Shown: positions 1-9,239, counted from the stretch's first letter. The stretch is DNA of 64,000 nt from Labrenzia sp. DG1229 (GCF_000521215.1 NZ_KI928941.1:77362-141361), one strand, 5' to 3'. The notes: generated from the sequence alone by a model not told the origin. Program-made: numbers and translations.

Positions 1-258
1 CAGGAATTCTTCAGCCTTGAATTCACCTCTTGCCAGATCTGCCCAGAAGTCGGCGTATTCCTGGCTGCCGCCATAGTCCGGATCAACGAACATTCGGTGA
101 TGTTGGCCCTTGATTTCGTCCAGCGTGTAGCTCATCGCCCCCAGGAAATTCGGGTTTGCATCAAGGATCTGCCCGTCAGGAGTAAACTGGATCATGGCCT
201 GGGAGCGGCTGAACGCCTCGACCGTGGCCTTCCATGAATTACCGAAAAAGATCGTCAT
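1..258 (-). CDS. PAS-domain methyl-accepting chemotaxis protein (N-terminal part)
   Basis: Only the first 86 codons are present; the rest lies beyond the left edge. The N-terminus is a PAS fold of the kind found in Aer-like soluble chemotaxis receptors: residues read FTPDGQILDANPNFLGAM, then GYSLEEIKGQHHRMF-like text (here YTLDEIKGQHHRMFVDP). Such proteins usually have one or two PAS domains followed by a cytoplasmic MCP signalling domain that feeds CheA; that signalling domain cannot be seen here. There is no signal peptide or membrane segment in the visible part. An ATG lies at 264 and another at 258; an AAGGG stretch sits 6 bases before the second, so I chose 258. A sensor kinase with the same PAS type is the alternative. 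Confidence 0.75.
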   Translation of the reverse strand, partial: MTIFFGNSWKATVEAFSRSQAMIQFTPDGQILDANPNFLGAMSYTLDEIKGQHHRMFVDPDYGGSQEYADFWADLARGEFKAEEFL

Positions 259-710
259 TTTCATCCCTTTGGAAGCATAATTTGCACCTGACAGAATATT
301 ACGCATGGGAAGGTAAAAGAAATATTGACCCAGATTACCAAGTGAAGCGTAAGAAGTGGTTTTTTAAATATTGTAGAAGAAATATATCGACACAATCTCA
401 GGTTTAAAAAATTGAAGACTATACAGGAAAATACCTATAAAAAAATTTCAAGTAAAATTCGTCACAATACGCCTGAAGCCAGAAAAGCCAAAGAACAAAC
501 ACAAACCGAGGTTGAAACGAAAGCTCTACTCCAAATGCTGTTTTGATGCACCAAGGCTGCCTCGCGGCTTGCGGATTCGACAAAATTTCGGCAATTTTCG
601 GGAGAGCAGCAGCCTGATTTCGACGTTGAAACGAAGCAAATGTGCTTCTCCGCATGCTCTCGCGCATATTGAGTCGCGCAAAGAGACCGGATTGCAACGT
701 CATAATTGGT
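259..710. other. AT-rich intergenic region without a supported gene
   Basis: This stretch of about 450 bases separates the start of the chemotaxis receptor from the end of the amine oxidase. It is clearly more AT-rich than its surroundings, especially at 290-450, which fits promoter DNA for the leftward receptor gene. Short open frames here have no ribosome-binding site and no recognisable product, so none is called. Confidence 0.5.
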
Positions 711-734
711 GGCCGGGACACCGATGTCCCGGCC
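711..734 (-). terminator. Perfect hairpin after the amine oxidase gene
   Basis: A perfect 10-bp stem GGCCGGGACA/TGTCCCGGCC with a 4-base loop begins 7 bases downstream of the amine oxidase stop codon. There is no T-run after it on the minus strand, so it may be a weak or Rho-assisted terminator or an mRNA 3'-end stabiliser. Confidence 0.55.
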
Positions 735-740
735 AAAGTA

Positions 741-2717
741 TTATTTCCGCAAGGTCATTGCCGGGTTATGGGCGAAGAAGTTGAACGGAATGATGTGAAC
801 AGTCTTCCATTCCGTCGACATGACGGGCCAGTCCTCCATGCGGGGAATATGGTGGAAGCCTGCCGTGAACCAGGACACCACGTCCTGGCCCATGAGTGGC
901 TTGTCCTCCTTGACCCATTCGGCCAGTGTATCCGTCCCATCGCTCTGCATTGCGTATTTGCCGCCAGCATAGCGCTGGTCCGGATCGTGAACCGTCGTCC
1001 AGGCGGAATATTCGATATAGGCATTCCGCTTGAACGGCGGATCGTTTTCAAAATCGAACGGTCCGTAGGCAATCGAGCCGTGATGGATCATCCATCCAGG
1101 TGTCTGCCCGAGATAGCCTGCTCGTGCCGGATTGGAAATGTGCACATGCTTCGGCTTCGCCGCACTGAACCGGTAGCGCGCATCCAGCTCGCTGTCGGGC
1201 ATTTCATGCTTCCAGGTCCACATCGACTTGCGCGGATGGTTCGGATCGACCTCCGCCGGAACAATTTCCATCGTTCCCATGTGATTGACCGGTTGATCGA
1301 TATCGAAGTCGATCCGGAAATTGAAATAGTGATCGTGATTGGCCGCGACCAGGTTCGGTGCGACCAGCGTACCGTATTTTGTGTCTTCAGCGGCCGTTGC
1401 ATCATTCATCGACGTTGAGGCGACACCCTTGACCGCATCCAGACCGGTTGCGCCGATCTTGATGAAGATCTGCCCGTCCTGTTTCAGCCTGTAGTCAATC
1501 AGGTAGTCATAGTTGCCGACCTCTGAGGCAGTCCGCACGACGAGTTCCGTCTCCGGACGCCCTTCGGCGGGTGTGAACTGGTCCGGCCCCTGTGCAAAGA
1601 TCTCGAAATGACGCCATGCGGGGTCACCAATATTGCGTTCGAAAATGCAGATCGCATCCGGAATTTCCAGCGGGCCACCACTGTCATCGGTGATCAATGC
1701 AGGAAGAAAGGTCGCGTAGTCCGGGCAATCGATGCCGGCCCTCAAAGGTGTCAGGAACAGCCCGAAACCGTATTCTCCGCTGTCCATATAGGTGCGCCAG
1801 TACCAGCCTTCGGTCGGATCCATGTAGGGAACGAACACTTCCGACAAATGCATCTGGTAGATCACGGAACGCCATGTCCCCTGGTCATTGGCATCGAGAT
1901 TGGAAATTACCAGCCCGGGACGCTTGTCGACCCGGTAATTGAAGCGCCAGATATCCCACTCGACATGACTGCCGTCGATCTTGTAATTGGGATCACCCTC
2001 CTGCTTCAAAAGCACCCGGTTGGTTTCGGGACGCAGCGGGGCGCGTTCGGCTATTTCCTCTTCCGTATACCCCCACGGGTCCGCCGGTATCGGCACGGCA
2101 CCCGTGTCGACAACTTCGATGACTTCCTTCTTGCCGACATCAAACAGCGTGAAGAGGCCCTCGATGGGCTTGGCGTAGAAGTTCGAACCGGTCGGATTCT
2201 GGTAGCACGGGATCTTCATCAGGCGCGAATTTTCGAATTCTGGCGTGAAGAAGTTGCCCGCCGTCAGCGGAAGGCAAAAGGCGTCTTCCGGTTTCAGCCC
2301 GCGTGCTTCAAGGCCTGCAATCATGTCCGGATGTGTCAGGCCACCTTCCAGAGCGGTCATGAACTCGGCAAACAGGATCATCGGCTGGCCGGAGTCCGGT
2401 ATCGCCGAGCTGCTTTCAACGGTTTCGTGCGTAATATTGACAAGAGCCTCGCTGAAACCATCTGCCGTGGTGAACTGCACCATGGCCTTGCGATCGAGCT
2501 CGTCGCCTTCTTTCCAGGCAAGCACATCGGCTTTTGGCGGTTCCTTCAGCTCGATCAGCGGAAACAACGTCTCGTCGGTCACGGTTCCGCTGTCTTTCAG
2601 GATCTGGCTGATCTTCTGGTATTCCTCAGCCGTCAATCCATCCAGCGGATGCGCCAGAGCACTGGTGGCTAAACTTGCCACAAGCGCGCTTGAAGCCAGG
2701 ATCTGCTTGATTTTCAT
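741..2717 (-). CDS. tynA: Copper-containing primary amine oxidase (tyramine/phenylethylamine oxidase)
   Basis: This 658-residue precursor starts with a Sec signal peptide (MKIKQILASSALVASLATSALA), so it acts in the periplasm. The family oxidises primary amines to aldehydes with release of ammonia and H2O2, using copper and a topaquinone made from a tyrosine. The cofactor motif NYDY is present with the precursor tyrosine at residue 403. The copper ligands are visible as HDH (461/463) and a later FHH (about 622-623), and the general-base region YMDSGEYGFG lies upstream. The length matches Arthrobacter-type enzymes rather than E. coli TynA, which has an extra N-terminal domain. I chose the ATG at 2717 because GGAGAGGG precedes it and the signal peptide begins there. 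Phenylethylamine as substrate is inferred from the neighbouring FeaR-like regulator and paa genes. Confidence 0.93.
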   Translation of the reverse strand: MKIKQILASSALVASLATSALAHPLDGLTAEEYQKISQILKDSGTVTDETLFPLIELKEPPKADVLAWKEGDELDRKAMVQFTTADGFSEALVNITHETVESSSAIPDSGQPMILFAEFMTALEGGLTHPDMIAGLEARGLKPEDAFCLPLTAGNFFTPEFENSRLMKIPCYQNPTGSNFYAKPIEGLFTLFDVGKKEVIEVVDTGAVPIPADPWGYTEEEIAERAPLRPETNRVLLKQEGDPNYKIDGSHVEWDIWRFNYRVDKRPGLVISNLDANDQGTWRSVIYQMHLSEVFVPYMDPTEGWYWRTYMDSGEYGFGLFLTPLRAGIDCPDYATFLPALITDDSGGPLEIPDAICIFERNIGDPAWRHFEIFAQGPDQFTPAEGRPETELVVRTASEVGNYDYLIDYRLKQDGQIFIKIGATGLDAVKGVASTSMNDATAAEDTKYGTLVAPNLVAANHDHYFNFRIDFDIDQPVNHMGTMEIVPAEVDPNHPRKSMWTWKHEMPDSELDARYRFSAAKPKHVHISNPARAGYLGQTPGWMIHHGSIAYGPFDFENDPPFKRNAYIEYSAWTTVHDPDQRYAGGKYAMQSDGTDTLAEWVKEDKPLMGQDVVSWFTAGFHHIPRMEDWPVMSTEWKTVHIIPFNFFAHNPAMTLRK

Positions 2718-2904
2718 GAACCCTCTCCGGTTTCTCTTTTCTAGAGCCCGAAACCGGATCACTGAAAACACGTCAGATAAGCCGGATCACGAAACGTCCT
2801 CCCGATTCGTGATCAAATGCGTGTTTGCGTGGACCGGTTCCCTCACGACAAACGATACCCGAGGAACCGAAGCAGTCTTGGGCGAGGGCGCCAAAGGCTT
2901 TGGT

Positions 2905-3924
2905 TCAGAGCGACACTTTCTTTCGAATGTCTCCGGGCGGCATGCCAAATCTTTCGCGAAATGCCCGGTAGAAATAGGAAAGATCATTGAACCCGCTCTC
3001 ATAGGCGACCGTCGCGATCGTATTGCGCCCGGAACTTTCATTGCCTGCATTGAGCCGGGCTCGCGCCGTTTCGAGACGGACAGCCAGGAGACGCTTGCCC
3101 ACCGGTTCACCGAGCATTCCGAACTGCCTCTGAAGCGTCCGCGGCGAGACCTGAAGCAGTTCGGCCAGCCTCTGGGGGCCGAAATCGGGGTCCATCGCGT
3201 GTCTGTCGATCATGGAAAGCGCGCGTGACAGCACACCTTTGGACGTCCGGTCCCTGAGCGCCTCCTGATGTTCGACGCTGTGGAAGTAAGCACCGAGAAT
3301 GCTGAGAAAGGCTTCACCGTGATGCGGGGCAACGCTGATGTCGTCTGAAAAGATTTTGGTCAGCACCGCCCGCATGGCCAGGAACAGGGGGTCCCCCCGA
3401 TCAATGGCAATCCCGCCGGTGCACACCCTGCCGAAGCGATGCAGCATTTCCTCACGAGGAAGATGGATCGACACCTGTCGCGCGTCCACTCCGTTGTAGA
3501 CAAACTCAGAACTGTGCGCGCTGTCCACCAGATACATGTCACCGGGTGTCAGTTGAACAGATGTCTCATTCTGGTGGATCCAGCAATTTCCCTTGTCCTG
3601 GACCACCAGAAAAAGGTGCTCGCCCGGATCCCGCCTGATCATGCGCTTGTCACGCAGGACCCGTTTCGCATTCAGCGATACAATAGCCGTCTCAAATCGC
3701 GAGACGCTGATTGTCGAGACGTCGCCAATGACGCGGCCGGTTGAAACATCAGCCGGTTCGATTTCGAAATCTCCACAAACATTACGGATATTGCTCGTCA
3801 ATTCGTCCACGGATTGCGCGCGAGCGCGCGTCCGCACGAGGGGAGAATTTGCAAGATCGACTTTTTCTGGTCTCATTCGATCGACCGGCTCGCTGCAAGG
3901 ACGGATCCCGTCAAGATTAGACAC
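2905..3924 (-). CDS. AraC-family transcriptional regulator, FeaR-like
   Basis: This 339-residue protein has an N-terminal AraC-binding-like cupin domain (roughly residues 45-200) and a C-terminal double helix-turn-helix. The latter includes LAELLQVSPRTLQRQF and the second recognition helix region YESGFNDLSYFYRAFRERFG. E. coli FeaR, which activates tynA and feaB, has the same architecture. The position next to the amine oxidase, with both genes read leftward and 187 bases apart, suggests that it controls that gene; the effector may be an aromatic amine or aldehyde. The start is a GTG at 3924 because a strong GGAGGG sits 7 bases before it; the ATG at 3966 has no ribosome-binding site. The FeaR role is inferred from context, not proven. 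Confidence 0.82.
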   Translation of the reverse strand: MSNLDGIRPCSEPVDRMRPEKVDLANSPLVRTRARAQSVDELTSNIRNVCGDFEIEPADVSTGRVIGDVSTISVSRFETAIVSLNAKRVLRDKRMIRRDPGEHLFLVVQDKGNCWIHQNETSVQLTPGDMYLVDSAHSSEFVYNGVDARQVSIHLPREEMLHRFGRVCTGGIAIDRGDPLFLAMRAVLTKIFSDDISVAPHHGEAFLSILGAYFHSVEHQEALRDRTSKGVLSRALSMIDRHAMDPDFGPQRLAELLQVSPRTLQRQFGMLGEPVGKRLLAVRLETARARLNAGNESSGRNTIATVAYESGFNDLSYFYRAFRERFGMPPGDIRKKVSL

Positions 3925-4034
3925 ACCAGTGCCCTCCGGTAAAGTGCTGCGCGCCCGATCGATCATGCACAATTGTCATCGCGACAAATACGGAGCGTCC
4001 AGCGGCGTCAGTCTGGTTGCCTCGCCCGGTGTCA

Positions 4035-5684
4035 TCAGTCCGATATCGGCCAACGGATCATCACACGTCGAAAGCGCGGCGCGACAAAAGCGGTGTCGGT
4101 CAAGCTCGCATTGCCTGCCGGATTGGCGCCGGTAACATGAAAGTCGGAAAATGCCGCAGACTGATTGACATATATGTTCCCGGTGAGATTGACCGAGAGA
4201 TTAACGCCAGCCCGCGCAAATGACGCGGCGGCCCCATCTATCAGGTGCTGATCGGTCGCATATACCGCAGCGGTAATCGCTCCCTTGTCACGGGCAAGAC
4301 AGGCTGCCCGATCGATCGCCTCCGCCGCTGTCCCCGTGGCAATCGCAAAGACAACCGGCCCGAAGCATTCCTGTTCGTGCAGTTTGTCTTCGTCGCCAAC
4401 CGCGACTATCAGCGGCGTCGCCGAACGCCCGGCGCCCGCCGTGCCACTGTCTCGCACAATCCGGCCTGCAGACCTCGCAGTCTCGATACGCTTCATCGTG
4501 GCCGGACTGACGATGGTCCCGCAAATACTTGAGGCCTGTTCCGGATCGGCGAGCAGATGGTCGATCGCTGCCGCGATTCCGGAGATCACCTCATCAAAGG
4601 ATTTGTGACCTTCGTCCGTATCGATACCCGCCTTCGGCGCATAGATGTTCTGCGGCGAAGTGCACATCTGACCGGAATAGAGCGCAAAGGAGAAGGCGAG
4701 ATTGGTGCACATGCCGCTGAAATCGCCGGTGCCGGTGATCACCACGGAATTCACGCCGGTTTCCTCGGTGAAGAGAAGGGCGTCGCCGGCATTCTTGCGG
4801 ATCCATCCACCGAAAGTGGAAGATCCCGTGTAGTCGACGATCTTGACCGCGGCCGCCTCAACAATCTCCCGGGCGACTGGTTTTTCCGGTTCATCCGCGG
4901 CTAGCAGGACCGTATCAACAGGCAAACCTTCTTCGGCGAGTACTTCTCGAAACACCTTGACCGTGATCGCAAGCGGCAGGATAGCCATCGGATGCGGCTT
5001 TACGATTGCCGTGTTACCGGTGGCAAGGCTGGCAAAAAGCCCCGGATAGCTGTTCCAGCAAGGAAAGGTATTGCAGCCGATTGCCAGGGATATGCCGCGC
5101 GGTACAACCGTCCAGTGCTTTCGCAGAACAATCGGCTCTCCCCTTCCCTGCGGCTTTTGCCAGACCGCATCGAGCGCGCTTGCCGTCATTTCCGCGTAGG
5201 CTGCGGCAACGGCTTCCAGGCCGCGATCTTGTGCATGTGGACCACCGGCCTGAAAGGCCATCGGAAAGGCCTGCCCGGTGGTATGAACCGTTGCATGGCC
5301 GATCAGAAAACTCTTCTTGTTGAGGCGGCTGAGCACTTCCAGAAGAACCCCGACCCGGGTCTCGATGTTTGTTTGGGACCACTCTGCGAATGCCGCCTCG
5401 GAAGCTGCAAGCAATGTCTGTACCGGGGCTGCCGGATAGCTCAGATCAAGCTCGAGACCCCAGGGAGATTGCTCCTTGCCAAGGCGAACGTCTTCCGGGT
5501 GATCCGGAATTTTGAATGGTTTGCCCACAAGAGCGGCAAAGTCGGCCTCGCCGTCTGCACGCGCAGTCTCGCCATAGATCTTGCCCGAAGGGACTTCCGG
5601 AAACGGCGTCCAGAACTCGCGTGTTTTCATCGCTTGCAGAGCGCCGTCCAGCAGGGCACGATTCCGTTTGAAAAGATGCGGCAT
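4035..5684 (-). CDS. paaN: Phenylacetate degradation protein PaaN (aldehyde dehydrogenase superfamily)
   Basis: This 549-residue aldehyde dehydrogenase matches the PaaN type: it has the long N-terminal extension starting MPHLFKRN. The catalytic glutamate lies in LFTEETGVN, and the nucleophilic cysteine in SGQMCTSPQN. Unlike PaaZ it has no C-terminal MaoC hydratase domain. PaaN proteins are associated with aerobic phenylacetate degradation, where they are thought to oxidise the ring-opened semialdehyde; a role on phenylacetaldehyde from the nearby amine oxidase is also possible. It is divergent from paaG across a PaaR-like operator and has GGAGAACCT before its ATG. A separate PaaZ is encoded at 34470-36536, so the two enzymes may be partly redundant. 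Confidence 0.87.
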   Translation of the reverse strand: MPHLFKRNRALLDGALQAMKTREFWTPFPEVPSGKIYGETARADGEADFAALVGKPFKIPDHPEDVRLGKEQSPWGLELDLSYPAAPVQTLLAASEAAFAEWSQTNIETRVGVLLEVLSRLNKKSFLIGHATVHTTGQAFPMAFQAGGPHAQDRGLEAVAAAYAEMTASALDAVWQKPQGRGEPIVLRKHWTVVPRGISLAIGCNTFPCWNSYPGLFASLATGNTAIVKPHPMAILPLAITVKVFREVLAEEGLPVDTVLLAADEPEKPVAREIVEAAAVKIVDYTGSSTFGGWIRKNAGDALLFTEETGVNSVVITGTGDFSGMCTNLAFSFALYSGQMCTSPQNIYAPKAGIDTDEGHKSFDEVISGIAAAIDHLLADPEQASSICGTIVSPATMKRIETARSAGRIVRDSGTAGAGRSATPLIVAVGDEDKLHEQECFGPVVFAIATGTAAEAIDRAACLARDKGAITAAVYATDQHLIDGAAASFARAGVNLSVNLTGNIYVNQSAAFSDFHVTGANPAGNASLTDTAFVAPRFRRVMIRWPISD

Positions 5685-5725
5685 AGGTTCTCCTCAACAC
5701 TGCCGGGTGCATTTGCAGATCCGAT

Positions 5726-5752
5726 TGTTATAATTGACCGACCGGACGGTTT
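5726..5752. promoter_or_regulatory. PaaR-type operator in the divergent paaN/paaG promoter
   Basis: An extended -10 element (TG, one base, TATAAT at 5729-5734) reads towards paaG. Overlapping its 3' side is the imperfect palindrome TTGACCGACCGGACGGTTTA. Closely similar sites lie upstream of paaR (8551-8572) and paaJ (42386-42407). A repressor bound here would cover the likely transcription start for paaG and also lie in the paaN promoter. Confidence 0.7.
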
Positions 5753-5805
5753 ATGCAACAATTTGTTTGGAGGCCCTTGAAGACGATGGTGCCAGGGAGA
5801 TGAGA

Positions 5806-6600
5806 ATGACGAAAAATCAAACCGTTGTATCAAGCCTGGATGACGGCGTATTGAAGCTGACACTCAATCGTCCGGACAAACTTAACGCCTTTAACGAAGA
5901 CATGCACCTGGCTTTGCGCAGACAGATTGAGCGGGCGCACGATGACAGTTCTGTAAGAACAATTCTTCTGACCGGTGCCGGCCGAGCTTTTTGTGCTGGC
6001 CAGGATCTCGGTGACCGGGATCCACGCAAGAGTGAGGAAAAACCTGACCTTGGTCACACCCTGGACACCTTCTACAACCCGACACTGCGTCTGATACGTG
6101 ACCTGGAAAAACCTGTCGTCTGTGCCGTGAACGGTGTCGCCGCCGGTGCAGGTGCAAACATTGCCTTTGCCTGCGATATCGTATTTGCCGCCAGGTCGGC
6201 CAAGTTCATCCAGGCTTTTTCGAGGATCGGTCTGATACCCGATGCCGGCGGCAGCTGGTCCCTCACCCGCATTCTCGGCGAGCCGCGTGCCAAGGCCCTG
6301 GCCCTTCTGGCCGAACCATTGATGGCAGAACAGGCCGAAGACTGGGGCCTGATCTGGAAGGCGGTCGAAGACGACGCGCTTCTGGAAACCGCGACGGCAG
6401 TTGCAGACAGGCTGGCACTGGGCCCGACAATCGGTCTCGGCCTCACCAAGCGTCTGATCCAGGCCGCCGGAACCCAGGATCTCGACACTCATCTCGACAT
6501 GGAACGGGATTGCCAGCGTGCTGCGGGTTTCACGAACGACTATGCTGAAGGTGTAACAGCGTTTCTTGAAAAACGTCCTGCGGTCTTCAAAGGCGAATAA
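5806..6600 (+). CDS. paaG: 1,2-epoxyphenylacetyl-CoA isomerase PaaG
   Basis: This 264-residue crotonase-fold protein has the oxyanion-hole region GAGRAFCAGQDLGDRD and the second crotonase block CAVNGVAAGAGANIAFACDIV. The aspartate in LIPDAGGSW is typical of PaaG. PaaG rearranges the ring 1,2-epoxide of phenylacetyl-CoA to oxepin-CoA and also isomerises later double bonds. AGGGAG lies 6 bases before the ATG at 5806, which I prefer to the ATG at 5800. It is first in a tight operon, with only one base to paaI, and sits beside the PaaR-type operator. PaaF, a related hydratase, is the alternative, but the PDAGGSW region and the order with paaI and paaK favour PaaG. Confidence 0.88.
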   Translation: MTKNQTVVSSLDDGVLKLTLNRPDKLNAFNEDMHLALRRQIERAHDDSSVRTILLTGAGRAFCAGQDLGDRDPRKSEEKPDLGHTLDTFYNPTLRLIRDLEKPVVCAVNGVAAGAGANIAFACDIVFAARSAKFIQAFSRIGLIPDAGGSWSLTRILGEPRAKALALLAEPLMAEQAEDWGLIWKAVEDDALLETATAVADRLALGPTIGLGLTKRLIQAAGTQDLDTHLDMERDCQRAAGFTNDYAEGVTAFLEKRPAVFKGE

Positions 6601-6601
6601 C

Positions 6602-7045
6602 ATGAAAAGCGTATCGGAGATGACCCCGCAGGAGTTGGCCGAAACCTGTGCCAGGATCATGTGGGACGGAGACAATGCCTCGCAGGAGCTGGGCATGGAA
6701 ATCCTCCGCATAGCGCCAGGCCAGGCCGCTATCCGCATGACGGTCACGAAGGCCATGACAAATGGTCACGGCAACATGCACGGCGGTTACCTGTTCGCAC
6801 TCGCCGACAGTGCCTTTGCCTTTGCCTGCAACACCTACAACCAGATGGCTGTTGCCCAGCACTGCTCGATCACCTACATCGCACCAGGATCCCTCGGCGA
6901 TATACTGACGGCGGAAGCACGGGAGGTCTCCAGGCAGGGACGCTCCGGCATTTACGACGTCAGGCTCGTCCGCAAGGACGGAACCGTGATCGCAGAGTTT
7001 CGTGGCCATTCCCGTACCATCAACAGAACTTTCTTGACCGAATGA
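6602..7045 (+). CDS. paaI: Phenylacetate-pathway hotdog thioesterase PaaI
   Basis: This 147-residue hotdog-fold protein contains the PaaI signature NGHGNMHGGYLFALADSAFAF and a downstream ITYIAPGSLGD strand. The family hydrolyses ring-hydroxylated phenylacetyl-CoA esters, freeing CoA trapped in dead-end intermediates. The start lies one base after the paaG stop, and paaK follows 38 bases later, so it is cotranscribed with the pathway. The length is normal. In some alphaproteobacterial annotations the same gene is called paaD. Confidence 0.9.
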   Translation: MKSVSEMTPQELAETCARIMWDGDNASQELGMEILRIAPGQAAIRMTVTKAMTNGHGNMHGGYLFALADSAFAFACNTYNQMAVAQHCSITYIAPGSLGDILTAEAREVSRQGRSGIYDVRLVRKDGTVIAEFRGHSRTINRTFLTE

Positions 7046-7083
7046 CCAAAACTGGCGCGACCCGCGCCCTGGGAGGACCTTGA

Positions 7084-8394
7084 ATGATCGACCTCACTCC
7101 TGATCGCAACAGTCTCGACCCGATCGAGATCGCAAGCCGCGACGAGATTGCCGGGTTGCAGGAAAAGCGCCTGACCTGGACACTTGATCATGCTTACCGG
7201 AATTCAGACTTCTTCAGGAAACGCTTCGATGAGCACGGCGCGCATCCGGGCGACTTCAAGTCACTTGCCGACATTGCCAAATTCCCTTTCACGGTGAAGC
7301 AGGATCTGCGCGACACTTACCCCTTCGGCATGTTCGCAACCCCGAGAGAGGACCTTGTCCGCATCCATGGATCCTCCGGCACGACGGGCAAACCGACAGT
7401 CGTCGGCTATACCGCAAGCGACATTTCGAATTGGTCTGACCTGATCGCGCGCTCGATCCGTGCCGCTGGCGGGCGCAAGGGGAACATTCTGCACAACGCC
7501 TACGGCTATGGTCTTTTCACAGGCGGCCTCGGTGCCCACTACGGTGCAGAGCGCCTCGGCTGCACTGTCGTTCCCATATCCGGTGGCATGACGGAACGAC
7601 AGGTAACCCTGATCGAGGACTTTCGCCCGGACGTGATCATGGTAACCCCCTCCTACATGCTCTCGATCCTGGACGAATACCAACGCCGCGGCCTGGACGC
7701 ACGCAAGTGTTCCTTGAAAGTGGGCATCTTCGGTGCCGAACCCTGGACCAACGCCATGCGGGAGGAAATTCAGGAAGCCTTCGACATGCACGCGGTCGAC
7801 ATCTATGGCCTGTCGGAAATCATGGGGCCCGGCGTCGCGCAGGAATGCGTTGAGACCAAGGATGGCCTTCATGTCTGGGAAGACCATTTCTACCCGGAAA
7901 TCATTGATCCGGTGAGCGAGGACGTTCTGCCGGACGGCGAAATGGGCGAGCTGGTATTCACCACCCTGACCAAGGAAGGCCTGCCCATGGTCCGCTACCG
8001 GACCCGGGATCTTACCCGCATACTCCCCGGCACGGCACGATCCATGCGCCGGATCGAGAAGATCACCGGGCGTAGCGACGACATGATCATTTTGCGTGGG
8101 GTCAATGTATTTCCGACGCAGATCGAGGAACAGATCCTGAAATGCGACGGTCTCTCCGCTCATTTCCAGATCGAGCTTGTGCGTACCGGACGCATGGACG
8201 CGATGATCGTTCACGCGGAAGCAACACCGGATGCCAGCAGCAGTGAGGCCCGCAGCGCCTCCGAACGAGAGCTTGCCCATCACATCAAATCGACCATCGG
8301 CATTTCCTCTAAAGTCGAGATCCATGAACCCGAGGGTGTCGCCCGATCGCAGGGCAAGGCACAGCGGGTGGTCGACAACCGCCCCAAGGAATGA
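7084..8394 (+). CDS. paaK: Phenylacetate-CoA ligase PaaK
   Basis: This 436-residue adenylate-forming enzyme activates phenylacetate with ATP and CoA to phenylacetyl-CoA, the first step of the aerobic hybrid pathway. The P-loop-like adenylation motif SSGTTGKPTVVGYT lies near residue 97, the A5-like YGLSEIMGPG near 240, and the hinge and C-terminal domain with GRSDDMIILRGVNVFPTQIE near 330. The length is normal for PaaK. GGGAGG precedes the ATG at a good distance. It is third in paaG-paaI-paaK and is followed by the regulator paaR after a 245-base gap. Confidence 0.95.
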   Translation: MIDLTPDRNSLDPIEIASRDEIAGLQEKRLTWTLDHAYRNSDFFRKRFDEHGAHPGDFKSLADIAKFPFTVKQDLRDTYPFGMFATPREDLVRIHGSSGTTGKPTVVGYTASDISNWSDLIARSIRAAGGRKGNILHNAYGYGLFTGGLGAHYGAERLGCTVVPISGGMTERQVTLIEDFRPDVIMVTPSYMLSILDEYQRRGLDARKCSLKVGIFGAEPWTNAMREEIQEAFDMHAVDIYGLSEIMGPGVAQECVETKDGLHVWEDHFYPEIIDPVSEDVLPDGEMGELVFTTLTKEGLPMVRYRTRDLTRILPGTARSMRRIEKITGRSDDMIILRGVNVFPTQIEEQILKCDGLSAHFQIELVRTGRMDAMIVHAEATPDASSSEARSASERELAHHIKSTIGISSKVEIHEPEGVARSQGKAQRVVDNRPKE

Positions 8395-8550
8395 TCACGA
8401 GGGTCAATCACCTCCAACGTCCCGTACGAAGGAAAACGCGGAGCCCGTTGCGAACTTCAATCGGTCGGGAATGCAACGCAGAGAGCAATAGGTTTGATTA
8501 CCGGGGATCAAGGGTCCCGAAGAAACAGCGTTCCAGCCGATCCACCGTTA

Positions 8551-8572
8551 ATTGACGGACCGGCTGGTCAAT
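8551..8572 (+). promoter_or_regulatory. PaaR-type operator upstream of paaR
   Basis: The sequence TTGACGGACCGGCTGGTCAA (8552-8571) has perfect outer arms ATTGAC/GTCAAT and the same GACCGG core as the sites near paaG and paaJ. Lying 67 bases before the paaR ATG, it suggests autoregulation. Confidence 0.65.
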
Positions 8573-8639
8573 CCTGGTTGATCAGGCTAAAAACGCTATC
8601 AAGGCGCGACCTTAGGTCCGAAAACGGAGTCCGATACGC

Positions 8640-9239
8640 ATGGCAAGAACCCGCGCCAGTGATTTTGAGGAAAAGCAGCACGGCCTCTTGCTGACAGCCG
8701 CCAATGTCTTTGCGACGCAGGGCATGGAAAAGGCTTCCATGTCACAGATCGCACAGGAGGCAGGTGTCTCCAAATCGCTGCTCTACCACTACTATCCGTC
8801 CAAGGGCGCCCTGATCTTTGCGATCATCCATTCGCACCTTGCGATCCTCGACCAGGCGCTCGAGAAGGCAGATGATGCCTCCCTTCCACCCGAAGCAAGG
8901 CTTCAGAAGCTGGTGATCACGGTATTGGACAGCTATCGCGGCGCCGATGACCAGCACAAGGTCCAGCTCAACGCAGGTCCGGCACTTTCTGACGAACAAA
9001 AGGCAGAGATCATAGCCATTGAACGCCGGATCGTACGCCACTTTTCCAGTGCCCTGAAGACCATCCACCCAAAGCTGGAAGACCCGGACCGCCCGCTCCT
9101 GATGCCGGTCACGATGTCGCTCTTCGGCATGATGAACTGGGTCTACATGTGGTTCAAGGAAGGCGGCCCGATTTCACGAGAGGATTATGCCAGGGTCGCA
9201 ACGACCCTGATCCTTGAAGGTGTGAAAAAGGTAAAGTAG
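8640..9239 (+). CDS. paaR: TetR-family phenylacetate regulator PaaR
   Basis: This 199-residue TetR protein has an N-terminal helix-turn-helix (MSQIAQEAGVSKSLLYHYYPSK, near residues 35-56) and a C-terminal ligand and dimerisation domain. PaaR proteins of this size repress paa genes in many beta- and alphaproteobacteria and release DNA on binding phenylacetyl-CoA. It follows paaK and has the palindromic site at 8551-8572 upstream. Two more copies of that site lie at paa promoters in this window. I name it PaaR from context plus operator sharing; the sequence alone only shows a TetR regulator. Confidence 0.82.
   Translation: MARTRASDFEEKQHGLLLTAANVFATQGMEKASMSQIAQEAGVSKSLLYHYYPSKGALIFAIIHSHLAILDQALEKADDASLPPEARLQKLVITVLDSYRGADDQHKVQLNAGPALSDEQKAEIIAIERRIVRHFSSALKTIHPKLEDPDRPLLMPVTMSLFGMMNWVYMWFKEGGPISREDYARVATTLILEGVKKVK

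Noticed and set aside
1608-2672. Long plus-strand open frame (354 codons) opposite the amine oxidase
   Set aside because: It is antisense to a clearly identified enzyme with all cofactor residues, and shows no family pattern or start signal.
7261-8325. Long minus-strand open frame opposite paaK
   Set aside because: paaK is unambiguous on the other strand; the frame is a by-product of high GC.
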